NCBI GenBank assembly: GCA_036493295.1
Contig: DASXQB010000295.1
Span: 1-27,242, forward strand
Direction of reading: 5' to 3'
DNA from: DATKEU01 sp036493295
GTDB lineage: Bacteria; Myxococcota_A; Polyangia; Fen-1088
Length of the DNA: 27,242 nt
A program made the position numbers and the translations under genes. Every line of letters begins with the position of its first letter. Position 1 is the first letter of the stretch. Positions 7,345 through 16,885 of this stretch are shown here, one piece after another. The notes below the pieces were generated by a model that saw nothing but the letters and a program-made list of their open reading frames with translations, had not been told where the DNA came from and ran no database searches.

Positions 7345-8909
7345 GTGCGCCCGCGTTTCAACTGTCGGCGCTGCTGGCCGGCGTGGAGGGCGCCGTGGTC
7401 AGCAGCGGCGCGCGCGCCGAGGACATCACCGTCGCCGACGTGCGCGACGATTCGCGCCTGGTACAACCCGGCGACCTGTTCATCGCCGTCCCCGGCACCG
7501 CCGCCGACGGCCGCGCCTTCGTCGCCGAGGCTATTCAGCGCGGCGCGCGCGTGGTGGTGACCGAAGGCAGCGGCTTGCTGCCCGACGCCGGCGCGGTCGC
7601 CGTGGTGACGGTGACGAACGCCCGCCAGGCCCAGGCGCTGATCGCCTCCAACCGATTCAAGGACGGCGCGGCACTGGATCTGATGGCGGTGACCGGCACC
7701 AACGGCAAGACCACCACCACCTATCTGGTCGAAGCGATGCTGGCGGCGACGGGATTGGTCCCCGGCGTGATCGGGACGGTCAGTTATCGCTCGGCAGCGA
7801 CAGGCTGGCGCGGCGGGGCGAGAGCGGCGTCGCTGACCACGCCGGGTGCGCTGGCCTTGCACGCCCTGCTGGCCGAGATGCGCGCCGCCGGCACCACCGA
7901 CGTGATCTTGGAGGCGTCGTCGCAAGCGTTGGATCAGCGGCGATTGGACGGCTGCCGCTTTCGCGTGGCGGCGCTGACCAACGTGACGCAAGACCACCTC
8001 GACTATCATCAATCGATGGACCGGTACTTCGACGCGAAGGCCATCCTGTTCGAACGGCTGCTGGATCCGGCGCGCGGCGTGGCGGTGTTCCTGGTCGACG
8101 GCGACGCGGGCCGGAAGATGCGGCGGCGGGTGCGCGGTCTGCCCACGCTGGGCGTGACGGTGAAGACCGCGGCGCCGGGGGCCGACATCGCCGTCGCCGA
8201 ACAACAGTTGTCGGCAGACGGCACGCGGGCGCGTTTTTCCACGCCGGTGGGCCCGATCGACGTCGCCTCGCCGCTGGTGGGTGAGTTCAACCTGGCGAAC
8301 CTCGCCACCGCCGTCGGGATGGGCGTGGCGCGCGGCCTGCCACCCAAGGCGATCGCCGCCGGCATCGGCGCGTTGCCCATCGTTCCTGGCCGGCTGGAAC
8401 GGGTGGCCAACCAGCGCGGCGTCTTGTGCGTGGTCGACTATGCCCACACGCCCGATGCCCTGGAGCGGGCCATCGCGGCGCTGCGCCCGCTGACCAGCAA
8501 GCGTCTGTTCGTGGTCTTCGGCTGCGGCGGCGATCGCGATCGGGGCAAGCGCCCGCTGATGGGCGAGGTGGCGGCGCGCGACGGCGACATCGCCATCGTC
8601 ACGTCGGACAACCCGCGCACCGAAGATCCCGAATCGATCGTCGACATGGTCGTCGACGGCGCCCGCCGCGCGCTGGCGCCGGAGCTTTCCGCCGACGAAT
8701 TGCCCGGCGCGTTTCGTGGTTTCGCCCGCGTCGTCGATCGACGGGCGGCGATCAAGCTGGCCGCCGCTTCCCTCCAGCCGGGCGACGTCCTGCTGATCGC
8801 CGGCAAGGGCCACGAGGACTATCAGATCATCGGCACCACGAAATACCCGTTCGACGATCGCCTGGTAGCGGCAGCGGCGCTGGCGGGCCGCGACGAGGGC
8901 GGACAATGA
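7341..8909 (+). CDS. murE: UDP-MurNAc-L-alanyl-D-glutamate--2,6-diaminopimelate ligase
   Basis: The 522-residue cytoplasmic Mur ligase adds the third amino acid to the peptidoglycan stem peptide using ATP. The N-terminal UDP-binding domain carries DDSR (36-39). The ATP loop is GTNGKTTTT (119-127). The Lys expected to be carbamylated is in YFDAKAILF (K233), and EASSQALDQRR and NVTQDHLDYH are family signatures. The specificity loop reads DNPR (423-426), the form that selects meso-diaminopimelate rather than lysine, so the wall is predicted to be of the Gram-negative DAP type. The ATG overlaps the ftsI TGA by four bases; no strong ribosome binding site is seen, consistent with translational coupling. 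Confidence 0.96.
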   Translation: MSAPAFQLSALLAGVEGAVVSSGARAEDITVADVRDDSRLVQPGDLFIAVPGTAADGRAFVAEAIQRGARVVVTEGSGLLPDAGAVAVVTVTNARQAQALIASNRFKDGAALDLMAVTGTNGKTTTTYLVEAMLAATGLVPGVIGTVSYRSAATGWRGGARAASLTTPGALALHALLAEMRAAGTTDVILEASSQALDQRRLDGCRFRVAALTNVTQDHLDYHQSMDRYFDAKAILFERLLDPARGVAVFLVDGDAGRKMRRRVRGLPTLGVTVKTAAPGADIAVAEQQLSADGTRARFSTPVGPIDVASPLVGEFNLANLATAVGMGVARGLPPKAIAAGIGALPIVPGRLERVANQRGVLCVVDYAHTPDALERAIAALRPLTSKRLFVVFGCGGDRDRGKRPLMGEVAARDGDIAIVTSDNPRTEDPESIVDMVVDGARRALAPELSADELPGAFRGFARVVDRRAAIKLAAASLQPGDVLLIAGKGHEDYQIIGTTKYPFDDRLVAAAALAGRDEGGQ

Positions 8910-10339
8910 GCGCGGCGCCCGCCAGCCACGATCTTGGTTTCGCCGTGGCGGCGATGAACGGCACTGTGATCGCCGCCGGCACGCGTGGTGATCGGTTTGC
9001 CGGCGCGTCGACGGACAGCCGGTCGGCGCAGAGCGGACAGATCTTCTTTGCGTTGCCGGGCGAGCGTGTCGATGGGTTCTCCTTCGCCGGGCCAGCGGCG
9101 GCGGCCGGCGTCGCGGCGATCGTCGTGCAGGCCGGACGCGGCGTGCCCACTGGCTGCGACGGCGCCACGGTCATCGCCGTCGACGATCCGCGCGAGGCGC
9201 TGGGCGCGCTGGCCCACGCCGTGCGCGGGCGTTTCACCGGCACGGTCATCGGCGTCACCGGTTCGAACGGCAAGACCACCACCAAGGAACTGATCGCGGC
9301 GGCGCTGCGCCCGCTGGGTCAGGTGTTGCGTACGGCCGGCAACCTGAACACGGACGTTGGTTTGCCGCTGACCATCCTGGCAGCCAGCGGCGGTGAAAAG
9401 GCCTGGGTGCTGGAGATGGCCATGCGGGCGCGCGGCGAGATTGCTTACCTGGCGCGCATCGCCCGGCCGCACATCGGCGTCATCACCAACGTGGCCGGCG
9501 CGCACCTGGAACGTCTCGGCTCGCTGGAAGAGGTGGCGCGCGCCAAAGGCGAGCTGTTCGCCGAGCTGCCGCAAGGCGGAATCGCCATCCTGCCCAATGA
9601 CGAACCGCTGGTGACCGCGCAGGCGGTGCACATTCCGGCCGCGCGACAGCTCCGGTTCGGTGTCGGCTCTGGCACCGACGTGCGCGTGATGGAGGTGATC
9701 CCGGCGGGCGCCGCCGGCGCGGTGGTGCGGTACGCGGTACGCGACATTCCCCTGGTGGTGCGCTTGCCGTTGCCTGGCCTGCACAACGCGCGCAACGGCG
9801 CGGCGGCGCTGGCGGTGGCGCTGGCGGCCGGCGTTCCTGTCACGACAGCGGCGCGCGCGCTGGAATCGCTGACGCTGCCGCCCCACCGTTCGGCGGCAGT
9901 CGACGCCGGCGGGCGCACGGTGCTGGACGATTGCTACAACGCCAACCCAGCGTCGATGCGCGCGGCGCTGGCGGCGCTGCTGTCGTCGGTGGGCGCAGGC
10001 CGACCGTTCGCCATCCTCGGCGACATGCTGGAGACCGGACCCGACGCCGAGACCCTGCACCGGCGGATCGGCGCCGAGGTCGCCCCTCGCCTCGCCGGCC
10101 TGGTCGGCGTGGGACCGCTGGCGGCGGCGATGGTGCAAGCGGCGCGCGCCGCCGGGTTGCCGGAAGCGCGCGCGCTCAGCGTGGCCACCCCCGAGGAGGC
10201 GGCGGCGCACGTGGCGCCGTGGACGCAACCCGGCGACTGGATCCTGGTCAAGGCATCGCGCGGCATGAAGCTGGAAGGCGCGGTCGCCGCGCTTGGCCGG
10301 TTGCTGGCCCCGGGCGCCGCTGCTCCCAAAACAAGATAG
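8906..10339 (+). CDS. murF: UDP-MurNAc-tripeptide--D-alanyl-D-alanine ligase
   Basis: This 477-residue Mur ligase adds D-Ala-D-Ala to complete the UDP-MurNAc-pentapeptide. It shows STDSR (35-39) in the UDP-binding domain, the ATP loop TGSNGKTTTKE (118-128), NTDVGLPL, the AGAHLERLGS region, DCYNANPASM and ILGDMLETG in the C-terminal domain. The open frame extends far upstream inside murE, but the start is set by the ATG overlapping the murE stop codon (ATGA) with GGGCGGA just upstream, and by the normal family length. It acts directly after MurE and before MraY, matching the gene order. The D-Ala-D-Ala ligase that supplies its substrate is not in this window. Confidence 0.96.
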   Translation: MSAAPASHDLGFAVAAMNGTVIAAGTRGDRFAGASTDSRSAQSGQIFFALPGERVDGFSFAGPAAAAGVAAIVVQAGRGVPTGCDGATVIAVDDPREALGALAHAVRGRFTGTVIGVTGSNGKTTTKELIAAALRPLGQVLRTAGNLNTDVGLPLTILAASGGEKAWVLEMAMRARGEIAYLARIARPHIGVITNVAGAHLERLGSLEEVARAKGELFAELPQGGIAILPNDEPLVTAQAVHIPAARQLRFGVGSGTDVRVMEVIPAGAAGAVVRYAVRDIPLVVRLPLPGLHNARNGAAALAVALAAGVPVTTAARALESLTLPPHRSAAVDAGGRTVLDDCYNANPASMRAALAALLSSVGAGRPFAILGDMLETGPDAETLHRRIGAEVAPRLAGLVGVGPLAAAMVQAARAAGLPEARALSVATPEEAAAHVAPWTQPGDWILVKASRGMKLEGAVAALGRLLAPGAAAPKTR

Positions 10340-10386
10340 GCTGAACGACACCTCGCCCCCGCGAAGCGAAAGCAGAAAACCAACGC

Positions 10387-11499
10387 ATGCTGTTTCACCT
10401 CTTCAATGCGCTCCGCGAAAAAATGCCGGGGGCGAACGTCTTTCGTTATGTCTCGACGCGCGTCGGGTTGGCCACGCTGACGTCGCTGCTGATCACCTTC
10501 ATGGTGGCGCCGTGGTTCATCCGCCGCGCCCGCGCCAGCCAACTGGGCGAGGTCATTCGCGAGGACGGCCCGGCCAGTCACGCTTCGAAGAAGGGCACGC
10601 CAACCATGGGTGGCGCGCTGATCATCCTGGCGCTGGTGGCGGCCACCGTTTTGTGGTGCGACCTGCGCAGCACCCTGATCTGGCTGGCGCTGCTGGTCAC
10701 CGTCGGCTTCGGGGCGATCGGATTTCTCGACGACTATCTGAAGCTGTCGCGCCGAAACAAGAAAGGCCTGCCGGGTCGGCTGAAGATCGCCGGACAGCTG
10801 GTGATCGGCGGCGTGGCCTGCGCCTGGCTGTTCACCGGCGAGGCGCTGCCGGCCGACGTGCGCTTGCGGCTGGCGTTGCCGCTGGTCAACTTTCACCACA
10901 CGTCGCTGGCGCTGCCGCTGGCGGCGTATCTCGGCTTTGGCATGTTCACGCTGGTGGCGACGTCCAACGCCGTCAACCTCACCGACGGTCTGGACGGCCT
11001 CGCCATCGGGCCGGTGATCATCTCGTCGTTCACGTTCTTGCTGCTGGCGTACGCGGCCGGCACCACGCTGCGCAGCTTCAACATCGCCGGTTATCTGGGC
11101 ATGCCGCACGTCCCGGGAGCCGGCGAGCTGGCGGTGTTCTGCGGGGCGATGGGCGGCGCGGGCATCGGGTTTCTGTGGTTCAACACCCACCCGGCGCAGG
11201 TGTTCATGGGCGACGTGGGCGCGCTGTCCCTGGGCGGCGCCCTGGCCTTCGTGGCGCTGGCGTCGAAGACCGAGCTGTCGTTGCCGATCATCGGCGGCGT
11301 GTTCGTCACTGAAGCGGTCAGCGACATCATCCAGGTGGCGTACTACAAGCGCACCAAAAAGCGCGTGTTCCTGATGGCCCCCATTCACCACCATTTTGAA
11401 AAGCTGGGCTGGCCGGAATCGCGCATTGTGGTGCGTTTTTGGATCGTCTCCTTCGCTTGCGCCATCCTGGGCCTGATCCTGACCTTGAAAGTGCGATGA
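10387..11499 (+). CDS. mraY: Phospho-N-acetylmuramoyl-pentapeptide transferase
   Basis: The 370-residue polytopic membrane enzyme transfers phospho-MurNAc-pentapeptide to undecaprenyl phosphate, giving lipid I. About ten transmembrane segments can be recognised. Catalytic signatures are intact: the Asp pair D115-D116 in GFLDDYLKL, NLTDGLDGLA (197-206), Asp276 in FMGDVGAL, and the cytoplasmic HHHFE (334-338). KKGTPTMGG (68-76) is the usual N-terminal motif. A 47-base gap separates it from murF, the largest break in the early cluster, and no strong ribosome binding site precedes the ATG. Its stop codon overlaps the murD start. Confidence 0.96.
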   Translation: MLFHLFNALREKMPGANVFRYVSTRVGLATLTSLLITFMVAPWFIRRARASQLGEVIREDGPASHASKKGTPTMGGALIILALVAATVLWCDLRSTLIWLALLVTVGFGAIGFLDDYLKLSRRNKKGLPGRLKIAGQLVIGGVACAWLFTGEALPADVRLRLALPLVNFHHTSLALPLAAYLGFGMFTLVATSNAVNLTDGLDGLAIGPVIISSFTFLLLAYAAGTTLRSFNIAGYLGMPHVPGAGELAVFCGAMGGAGIGFLWFNTHPAQVFMGDVGALSLGGALAFVALASKTELSLPIIGGVFVTEAVSDIIQVAYYKRTKKRVFLMAPIHHHFEKLGWPESRIVVRFWIVSFACAILGLILTLKVR

Positions 11500-12908
11500 A
11501 CGGCGAGCTGGAAGGAAAACGCGTGTTGGTCGTCGGCCTGGGAAAATCCGGGGTGGCGGCGGCGTTGTTGTGCGTGGCCCGCGGCGCCGCTTTGGTGACG
11601 GTCACCGATCGCAACAGCGCGGCGCAGCTGGCCGGCGCGCTGGCCAGGCTGCCTTCCAACGTCCGACAAGAGCTAGGCGGTCACCGACAGGAGACCTTCG
11701 TCGGCAGCGAGCTGATCGTCCTTTCGCCGGGCGTGCCGCCGATCCCGGAGATCGCTGCCGCCCACGCCGCCGGCGTCCCCATCATCGGTGAGCTGGAGCT
11801 GGCCGCCCGTTTCATCGAAGCACCGTTGGTGGCCATCACCGGCACCAACGGAAAATCCACCACCACCACGTTGTGCGGCCTGATGCTACGAGCGACGGGC
11901 GCGCCGACGTTCGTGGGCGGCAACCTGGGCACGCCGCTGGCCGAAGCCGTCGGCACGCCGGCCGCTGGCGCGCGCGGGTACTGCGTGGTCGAGGTGTCCA
12001 GCTTTCAGTTGGAGACCACCAAGACGTTCCATCCGCGGGTGGCGGTGCTCCTGAACATCACGCCCGACCATCTGGATCGTTACGCCAGCATGGACGAATA
12101 CGCCGCGGCCAAGGCGCGCATCTTCGCCGGCCAAGGTCCCGGTGATTTCGCCGTGCTCAACGTGGACGACCCGCTGGTCATGCGGGCAGCCAGCGGCGCG
12201 CAAAGCCGAAAGCTTTCCCTCTCGACCGAGCATCGCATCGACGGCGCCGGCGGCTGGGTCGAAGGCGACGATCTGATCGTGCGCTTGCCAGGCGCGCCGG
12301 TCGAGCTTTACCCCGGCACGCTGCCGGCGCTGGTCGGCCGGCACAACCAGCAAAACGCGCTGGCGGCGTTGCTGGCGGCGCGGCTGGCCGGGGCCTCGGC
12401 CTCGGAGGTGCGGCGCGCGCTTCTGGAATTTCGATCGCTGGCCCACCGCATGGAGCTGGTGGCGGAGAAAGACGGCGTCTCGTACTACGACGATTCGAAG
12501 GGCACCAACGTGGGCGCCGTGGTGGCCACGCTGGCCGGATTTCCGCGTCCGGTGGTGCTCATCGCTGGCGGGCGCGACAAGGGCGGCGACTATGGCCCGC
12601 TGGCCGATGTGCTGGCCAAGGTCGGTCGCGCGGCGGTGTTGATCGGAGAGGCGGCGGAGCGCATCGCCAAGGCGCTGCCGGCGGCGTTGCCCGTGCACCG
12701 CGCCGCCAGCATGGACGAAGCGGTGGCGCTAGCGGCCGAGCTCAGCCGTCCTGGCGATGCGGTGGTGCTGTCGCCAGCCTGTTCCAGCTTCGACATGTTT
12801 CGCGACTACGTCCATCGCGCCGACGTCTTCCGCGCCGCCGTGCGCGCGCAGGTCGGTCCCAGCGACGACGAGCCATCGCCGCCCACCCTTGCCGAACGGA
12901 GCCTTTGA
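11496..12908 (+). CDS. murD: UDP-MurNAc-L-alanine--D-glutamate ligase
   Basis: This 470-residue cytoplasmic Mur ligase adds D-glutamate, the second residue of the stem peptide. The N-terminal UDP-binding Rossmann domain starts with VLVVGLGKSG (10-19) and contains LSPGVPP. The ATP loop is GTNGKSTTTT (116-125), then VEVSSFQLE, NITPDHLDRY, GRHNQQNALAA, the DDSKGTN signature and SPACSSFDMF near the C-terminus. Although the frame is open upstream, the ATG at 11496 overlaps the mraY TGA (ATGA) and gives the normal family start. Its TGA shares one base with the ftsW ATG (TGATG). Confidence 0.96.
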   Translation: MNGELEGKRVLVVGLGKSGVAAALLCVARGAALVTVTDRNSAAQLAGALARLPSNVRQELGGHRQETFVGSELIVLSPGVPPIPEIAAAHAAGVPIIGELELAARFIEAPLVAITGTNGKSTTTTLCGLMLRATGAPTFVGGNLGTPLAEAVGTPAAGARGYCVVEVSSFQLETTKTFHPRVAVLLNITPDHLDRYASMDEYAAAKARIFAGQGPGDFAVLNVDDPLVMRAASGAQSRKLSLSTEHRIDGAGGWVEGDDLIVRLPGAPVELYPGTLPALVGRHNQQNALAALLAARLAGASASEVRRALLEFRSLAHRMELVAEKDGVSYYDDSKGTNVGAVVATLAGFPRPVVLIAGGRDKGGDYGPLADVLAKVGRAAVLIGEAAERIAKALPAALPVHRAASMDEAVALAAELSRPGDAVVLSPACSSFDMFRDYVHRADVFRAAVRAQVGPSDDEPSPPTLAERSL

Positions 12909-14287
12909 TGGGCATCAGCGTGACCGGTCCTGGCGCGGACGCCCGTTCCCGATGGGGCGCCTCCGTCGCGGCGGCCGTACGCCAGCGCTGGGAAACCGTG
13001 CTGCGGCGATTTCACCGCGATTCATCGCTGGGTGGCGCGTCCGGCGATGCCCGGCCGCTGATTCGCCCCAGCGAGATCGGCGTCGATCGCGTGCTGTGCG
13101 GCGCCGTGCTGATGTTGGTGGGATTCGGGATGGTGATGGTGTTTTCGTCGGGCGCGGTGTTCGCCGCGAAAAAATACGGCGATTCGACCTATTTTTTGAA
13201 GCGCGAGATCATCTACGCGGTGGTTGGGCTGGCGGCGATGTCGCTGGCCTTGCGCACCGACTATTCGATCTACCGGCGCCTGGCCTATCCGCTGCTGGGC
13301 GTGAGCATCTTGACCTTGGTGGCGGTGCTGAAGATCGGCTCGCGCGCGGGCGGGGCCATCCGCTGGTTCCGCCTGGGCCCGCTGTCTTTTCAACCGAGTG
13401 AGCTGGCCAAGCTGGCGCTAGCGGTTTACCTGGCCACGCTGCTGGCGCGCCAGGCGGAAAAAGTGCGGGTGTTCTCGGTCGGGTTTCTGCCGCCGCTGCT
13501 GGTGACCGGAACGATGATGGGGCTTCTGCTGAAGCAACCGGATCTCGGCACGGCGGTGATCTTCGGCGTGGTGGCGCTGGGTCTGCTTTTCATTGCCGGC
13601 ACGCGCACCAGCTATTTGATCCTGGCGCTGTTGGTGGCGGCGCCGGCGGGGTGGAAGTTCATCGTCTCGACGCCGTTCCGCATGCGGCGGATGCTGGCGT
13701 TTTTGGACCCGTGGGCTTTCCGGCGCGACGTCGGCTATCAGATCACCGAATCGCTGATCAGCGTCGGGTCGGGCGGCGTCACCGGCATGGGCCTGGGCGA
13801 CGGCCGGCAGAAATTGTTTTTTCTTCCCGAAGCGCACACCGATTTCATTCTATCGATCGTCGGCGAGGAGCTGGGTCTGCTGGGGATCTTGTTCGTCATT
13901 GCCGGCTTCGGCGTGCTGGTGTGGCGCGGCCTGCGCGCGGCGTACCGGGCGCGCGACGTGTTCGGCTGCTACCTGGCCTTCGGCATCACCGCGATGTTCG
14001 GATTGCAGGCGCTGGTGAACATCGGTGTGGTGCTGGGCTCGCTGCCCACCAAGGGACTGCCGCTGCCGTTCATCAGCTACGGCGGCAGCTCGCTGGTGGT
14101 CAGTTTGTTCATGGCCGGCATCCTGGGAAATATTTCGGCGCGCAATCCGGAACCGCGCGACGGCCTGTGGGCCGGCCTTCACGCGCGCGCCGCCAAGACC
14201 GGCAACCGGCGCCTGGATGACGGCCCGACCATCGTCGTCGAGGTGGGCCCACCGCGCGACGGTCAACCAACGGCTCCCTCGCGATGA
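12908..14287 (+). CDS. ftsW: Septal peptidoglycan glycosyltransferase FtsW (SEDS family)
   Basis: The 459-residue multi-pass membrane protein belongs to the SEDS family, which polymerises lipid II at the septum in complex with FtsI. Ten or so transmembrane segments begin at about residue 60. The family motifs QPSELAK (162-168), KQPDLGTA, FLPEAHTDFI (305-314, with the conserved Asp312 in the catalytic region) and LPTKGLPLPFISYGGSS are all present. The N-terminal cytoplasmic region is about 55 residues and basic, longer than usual, and a roughly 45-residue hydrophilic tail ends the protein. The ATG at 12908 is preceded by GGAG at 6 bases. A TTG three bases upstream is possible but less likely. 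The position directly before murG supports FtsW rather than RodA. Confidence 0.95.
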   Translation: MGISVTGPGADARSRWGASVAAAVRQRWETVLRRFHRDSSLGGASGDARPLIRPSEIGVDRVLCGAVLMLVGFGMVMVFSSGAVFAAKKYGDSTYFLKREIIYAVVGLAAMSLALRTDYSIYRRLAYPLLGVSILTLVAVLKIGSRAGGAIRWFRLGPLSFQPSELAKLALAVYLATLLARQAEKVRVFSVGFLPPLLVTGTMMGLLLKQPDLGTAVIFGVVALGLLFIAGTRTSYLILALLVAAPAGWKFIVSTPFRMRRMLAFLDPWAFRRDVGYQITESLISVGSGGVTGMGLGDGRQKLFFLPEAHTDFILSIVGEELGLLGILFVIAGFGVLVWRGLRAAYRARDVFGCYLAFGITAMFGLQALVNIGVVLGSLPTKGLPLPFISYGGSSLVVSLFMAGILGNISARNPEPRDGLWAGLHARAAKTGNRRLDDGPTIVVEVGPPRDGQPTAPSR

Positions 14288-15381
14288 CGGCCGAAGGGAT
14301 GCGGGTCTTGATCGCCGGCGGCGGCACCGGCGGTCACTTGTATCCCGGCATTGCTCTGGCCGAGGAGATCAAGTCACGCCCTGGCGGCGAGGTGCTGTTC
14401 GTGGGCGCGCAGCGCGGCCTGGAAGCGAAGGTGATTCCCGCCGAAGGCTATCCGCTGGAGCTGCTGGAGGTCAGCGGCATCAAGCGCACCGGCATGCGCG
14501 GCCTGGTCAAGGGCCTCATCAAGCTGCCGCGCGCGCTGGCCTTGTCGCGCGACATCCTGAAGCGCAACGATCCGTCCGTGGTGGTGGGCGTGGGCGGTTA
14601 CGCGTCGGGGCCGATGGTCCTGATGGCGTCGCTGATGGGTTTTCCGACGGCGATTCAAGAACAGAACAGCCACCCCGGGCTCACCAACAAGGTGCTGCGG
14701 CGATTCGTCGACCGGGTGTTCATCGCCTTCGACGACGCCCGCAAGCAGCTGGGAAAAAAGAAGACCACGCTGACCGGCAACCCGGTGCGCCGCAAATTCA
14801 TCGACGGCGCGCAACGATCGCCCGAGACCGCCGGCGGCCGGCTGGTGGTGGTGGGCGGCAGCCAGGGCGCGCGGGCCATCAACGATCTGGTGGCCGGCAT
14901 GGCCCCGCTTTTGATGGAACGAGGCGAGCTGCCGCCCGTCCTGCACCAATCCGGGCAAAGCGATTACGATCGCGTGCGCCGCCGTTACGACGTTCTGCGC
15001 GTCGGCGATCGCGTCGAGCTGCGGCCGTACATCGAAGACATGTACGAAGCCCTGTCCACCGCCGCGTTGGTGATCAGCCGCGCCGGCGCCTTGACCCTGG
15101 CCGAGCTGGCCATCGTCGGCTGCCCGGCCATCTTGATCCCGTTGCCCACCGCTAGCGACGATCACCAGACCAGCAACGCGCGCGCCTTCGAACGCGCCGG
15201 CGCCGCCGTGCTGTTGCCGCAGCGGGAAGTCGTCTCGGATGATCTGGCCGATCTGGTCGCCGAGCTGATGGCCGACTTGCCCCGCCGCCAGAAGATGTCC
15301 GCGGCCATGCGCGAGCTCGGGCGGCCGCAAGCGGCGCGGGAGATCGTCGACCAGCTGACCGAGCTGGCGAACGAGCGGTAG
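14284..15381 (+). CDS. murG: UDP-GlcNAc--undecaprenyl-pyrophosphoryl-MurNAc-pentapeptide GlcNAc transferase
   Basis: This 365-residue GT28-family enzyme acts on the inner face of the membrane and converts lipid I to lipid II. The N-terminal glycine-rich loop GGGTGGHLYPG (12-22), GVGGYASGP, QEQNSHPGLTNK, GGSQGARAIND and the C-terminal SRAGALTLAEL and IPLPTASDDHQTSNA motifs are all conserved. The length is normal. The ATG overlaps the ftsW TGA (ATGA). After its stop codon a 112-base gap precedes murC, the first clear break in the run of overlapping genes since mraY. Confidence 0.96.
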   Translation: MTAEGMRVLIAGGGTGGHLYPGIALAEEIKSRPGGEVLFVGAQRGLEAKVIPAEGYPLELLEVSGIKRTGMRGLVKGLIKLPRALALSRDILKRNDPSVVVGVGGYASGPMVLMASLMGFPTAIQEQNSHPGLTNKVLRRFVDRVFIAFDDARKQLGKKKTTLTGNPVRRKFIDGAQRSPETAGGRLVVVGGSQGARAINDLVAGMAPLLMERGELPPVLHQSGQSDYDRVRRRYDVLRVGDRVELRPYIEDMYEALSTAALVISRAGALTLAELAIVGCPAILIPLPTASDDHQTSNARAFERAGAAVLLPQREVVSDDLADLVAELMADLPRRQKMSAAMRELGRPQAAREIVDQLTELANER

Positions 15382-15493
15382 ATGAATGCCGGCGGATTTT
15401 GAGGCGTGCGCCGCACCGCCACACCGCCAGTGCTTTTTCGCTGCAAAAACTTGCTGGATGGCTGGGTTCCCGATCAAGTAAGAGACTCAACCA
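15382..15493 (+). other. murG-murC intergenic gap
   Basis: This 112-base gap has no convincing gene. Its last part (about 15455-15490) translates as LDGWVPDQVRD in one frame, a look characteristic of short dispersed repeats in proteobacterial genomes, but there is no second copy here to confirm it. No strong promoter or terminator was recognised. Confidence 0.35.
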
Positions 15494-16885
15494 ATGTTCA
15501 GGAAGCGAAACGTCGCCATTCATTTTGTCGGGATCGGCGGCATCGGCATGTCCGGCATCGCCGAGGTTCTACTGAACCTGGGCTATCCGGTGTCGGGGTC
15601 GGACGCCAAGGAAAGTGAGGTCACGCGGCGGCTGGTGACGCTGGGGGCGCACGTCCATGTCGGGCACGCGGCGGCGCAGGTAGCGGCAGCGGACGTGGTG
15701 GTGGTGTCGAGCGCGGTCCGCTCGGACAATCCGGAGGTGGCGGCGGCGCGCGCCCGCGGCGTGCCGGTGATTCCTCGCGCCGAGATGCTGGGCGAATTGA
15801 TGCGCGTGAAGGACGGCGTGGCGGTGGCGGGCAGCCACGGCAAGACCACCACCACCACCATGATCGCGGTGATTCTGGCGGTGGCTGGCCTCGACCCGAC
15901 GGCGATCATCGGCGGCAAGGCGCGCGCCTTTGGATCGAACGCGCGCCTCGGTCAGGGCGAAGTGCTGGTGGCCGAGGCGGACGAATCGGACGGATCGTTC
16001 CGCCATCTTTTCCCGACCGTCGCGGTCATCACCAACATCGATCGCGAACACCTGGATCATTTCGGCACGGAGGAAGCGCTGCGGCTCGCGTTTCTCGACT
16101 TTGCCGAGAAGGTGCCTTTTTATGGATTGGTGGTGATCGGGTCCGACAACGCGGCGGCGGCGGCGCTGGTGCCGCGCCTGCAGAAGCGGCACGTCAGCTA
16201 CGGCCTGCGCAGCGGCGACTATCGCGGCGAGATCATCCACGCCGGCCCGGAAGGAACGCGCCTGCGCATCACCGTGCGCGGCCAGCGGCGCGGTGAGGCC
16301 CACGTGCGCATGCCGGGCGTGCACTACGCCGAGAACGCCCTGGCGGCGCTGTGCGTGTCCGACTACCTGGGCGTGGCCTTCACCGACTACTGCACGGCCC
16401 TGGAAGGATTTGAAGGCGTCGACCGCCGTTTCTCGGTGCGCGGCGAAGCGGCCGGCGTGCTGGTGGTCGACGACTATGGCCATCACCCGACGGAATTGGC
16501 GGCGACGGTGGCGGCGGCGCGGCTTTATGGCCGGCGCTTGATCGTCGCCTTTCAACCGCACCGGTACACCCGAACGCGCGATCTGCTGGCTGATTTCGCC
16601 CCGGCCCTGGCGGCGGCCGACGCCGTGGTGCTGACCGACATCTATGCCGCTGGCGAGCCACCTATCGCCGGCGTGAGCGCCGAGGCGCTGCTGGCGACCT
16701 TTCCCGCGAACGGCAAGGCCCGGCATGCGCCGCGCGCGCAGCTGGTGGCCGCGGTGGGCGCTCTGGCCCGCGGCGGCGATTTGGTTTTGTTCCTGGGCGC
16801 CGGCGACATCACCAACGCCGCGCCCGAATTGCTGGCGCGCCTGTCATCAACGACCGCCGCCAGTGACGGAAAGTCCGGCGCGTGA
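15494..16885 (+). CDS. murC: UDP-N-acetylmuramate--L-alanine ligase
   Basis: The 463-residue ligase adds L-alanine to UDP-MurNAc, the first step of stem-peptide assembly in the cytoplasm. The N-terminal domain carries HFVGIGGIGMSGIAE (10-24). The ATP loop is GSHGKTTTTTM (113-123), with EADESDGSF, NIDREHLDHF, VDDYGHHPTE, FQPHRYTRT and the C-terminal LGAGDI motif following. The length is normal. It starts at an ATG after the 112-base gap, with a weak AAGAGA upstream. Its TGA overlaps the ftsQ GTG (GTGA). murB, which often follows murC and makes this enzyme's substrate UDP-MurNAc, is not between murC and ftsQ and not elsewhere in the window. Confidence 0.96.
   Translation: MFRKRNVAIHFVGIGGIGMSGIAEVLLNLGYPVSGSDAKESEVTRRLVTLGAHVHVGHAAAQVAAADVVVVSSAVRSDNPEVAAARARGVPVIPRAEMLGELMRVKDGVAVAGSHGKTTTTTMIAVILAVAGLDPTAIIGGKARAFGSNARLGQGEVLVAEADESDGSFRHLFPTVAVITNIDREHLDHFGTEEALRLAFLDFAEKVPFYGLVVIGSDNAAAAALVPRLQKRHVSYGLRSGDYRGEIIHAGPEGTRLRITVRGQRRGEAHVRMPGVHYAENALAALCVSDYLGVAFTDYCTALEGFEGVDRRFSVRGEAAGVLVVDDYGHHPTELAATVAAARLYGRRLIVAFQPHRYTRTRDLLADFAPALAAADAVVLTDIYAAGEPPIAGVSAEALLATFPANGKARHAPRAQLVAAVGALARGGDLVLFLGAGDITNAAPELLARLSSTTAASDGKSGA

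Noticed and set aside
7200..8906. A 568-codon minus-strand frame opposite murE, and similar long ones opposite murF, murG and murC
   Set aside because: Same composition artefact; the opposite strand carries complete Mur enzyme motifs.
15455..15490. A dispersed repeat element in the murG-murC gap
   Set aside because: The translated look is suggestive, but only one imperfect copy exists in the window, so I could not support it as a repeat.
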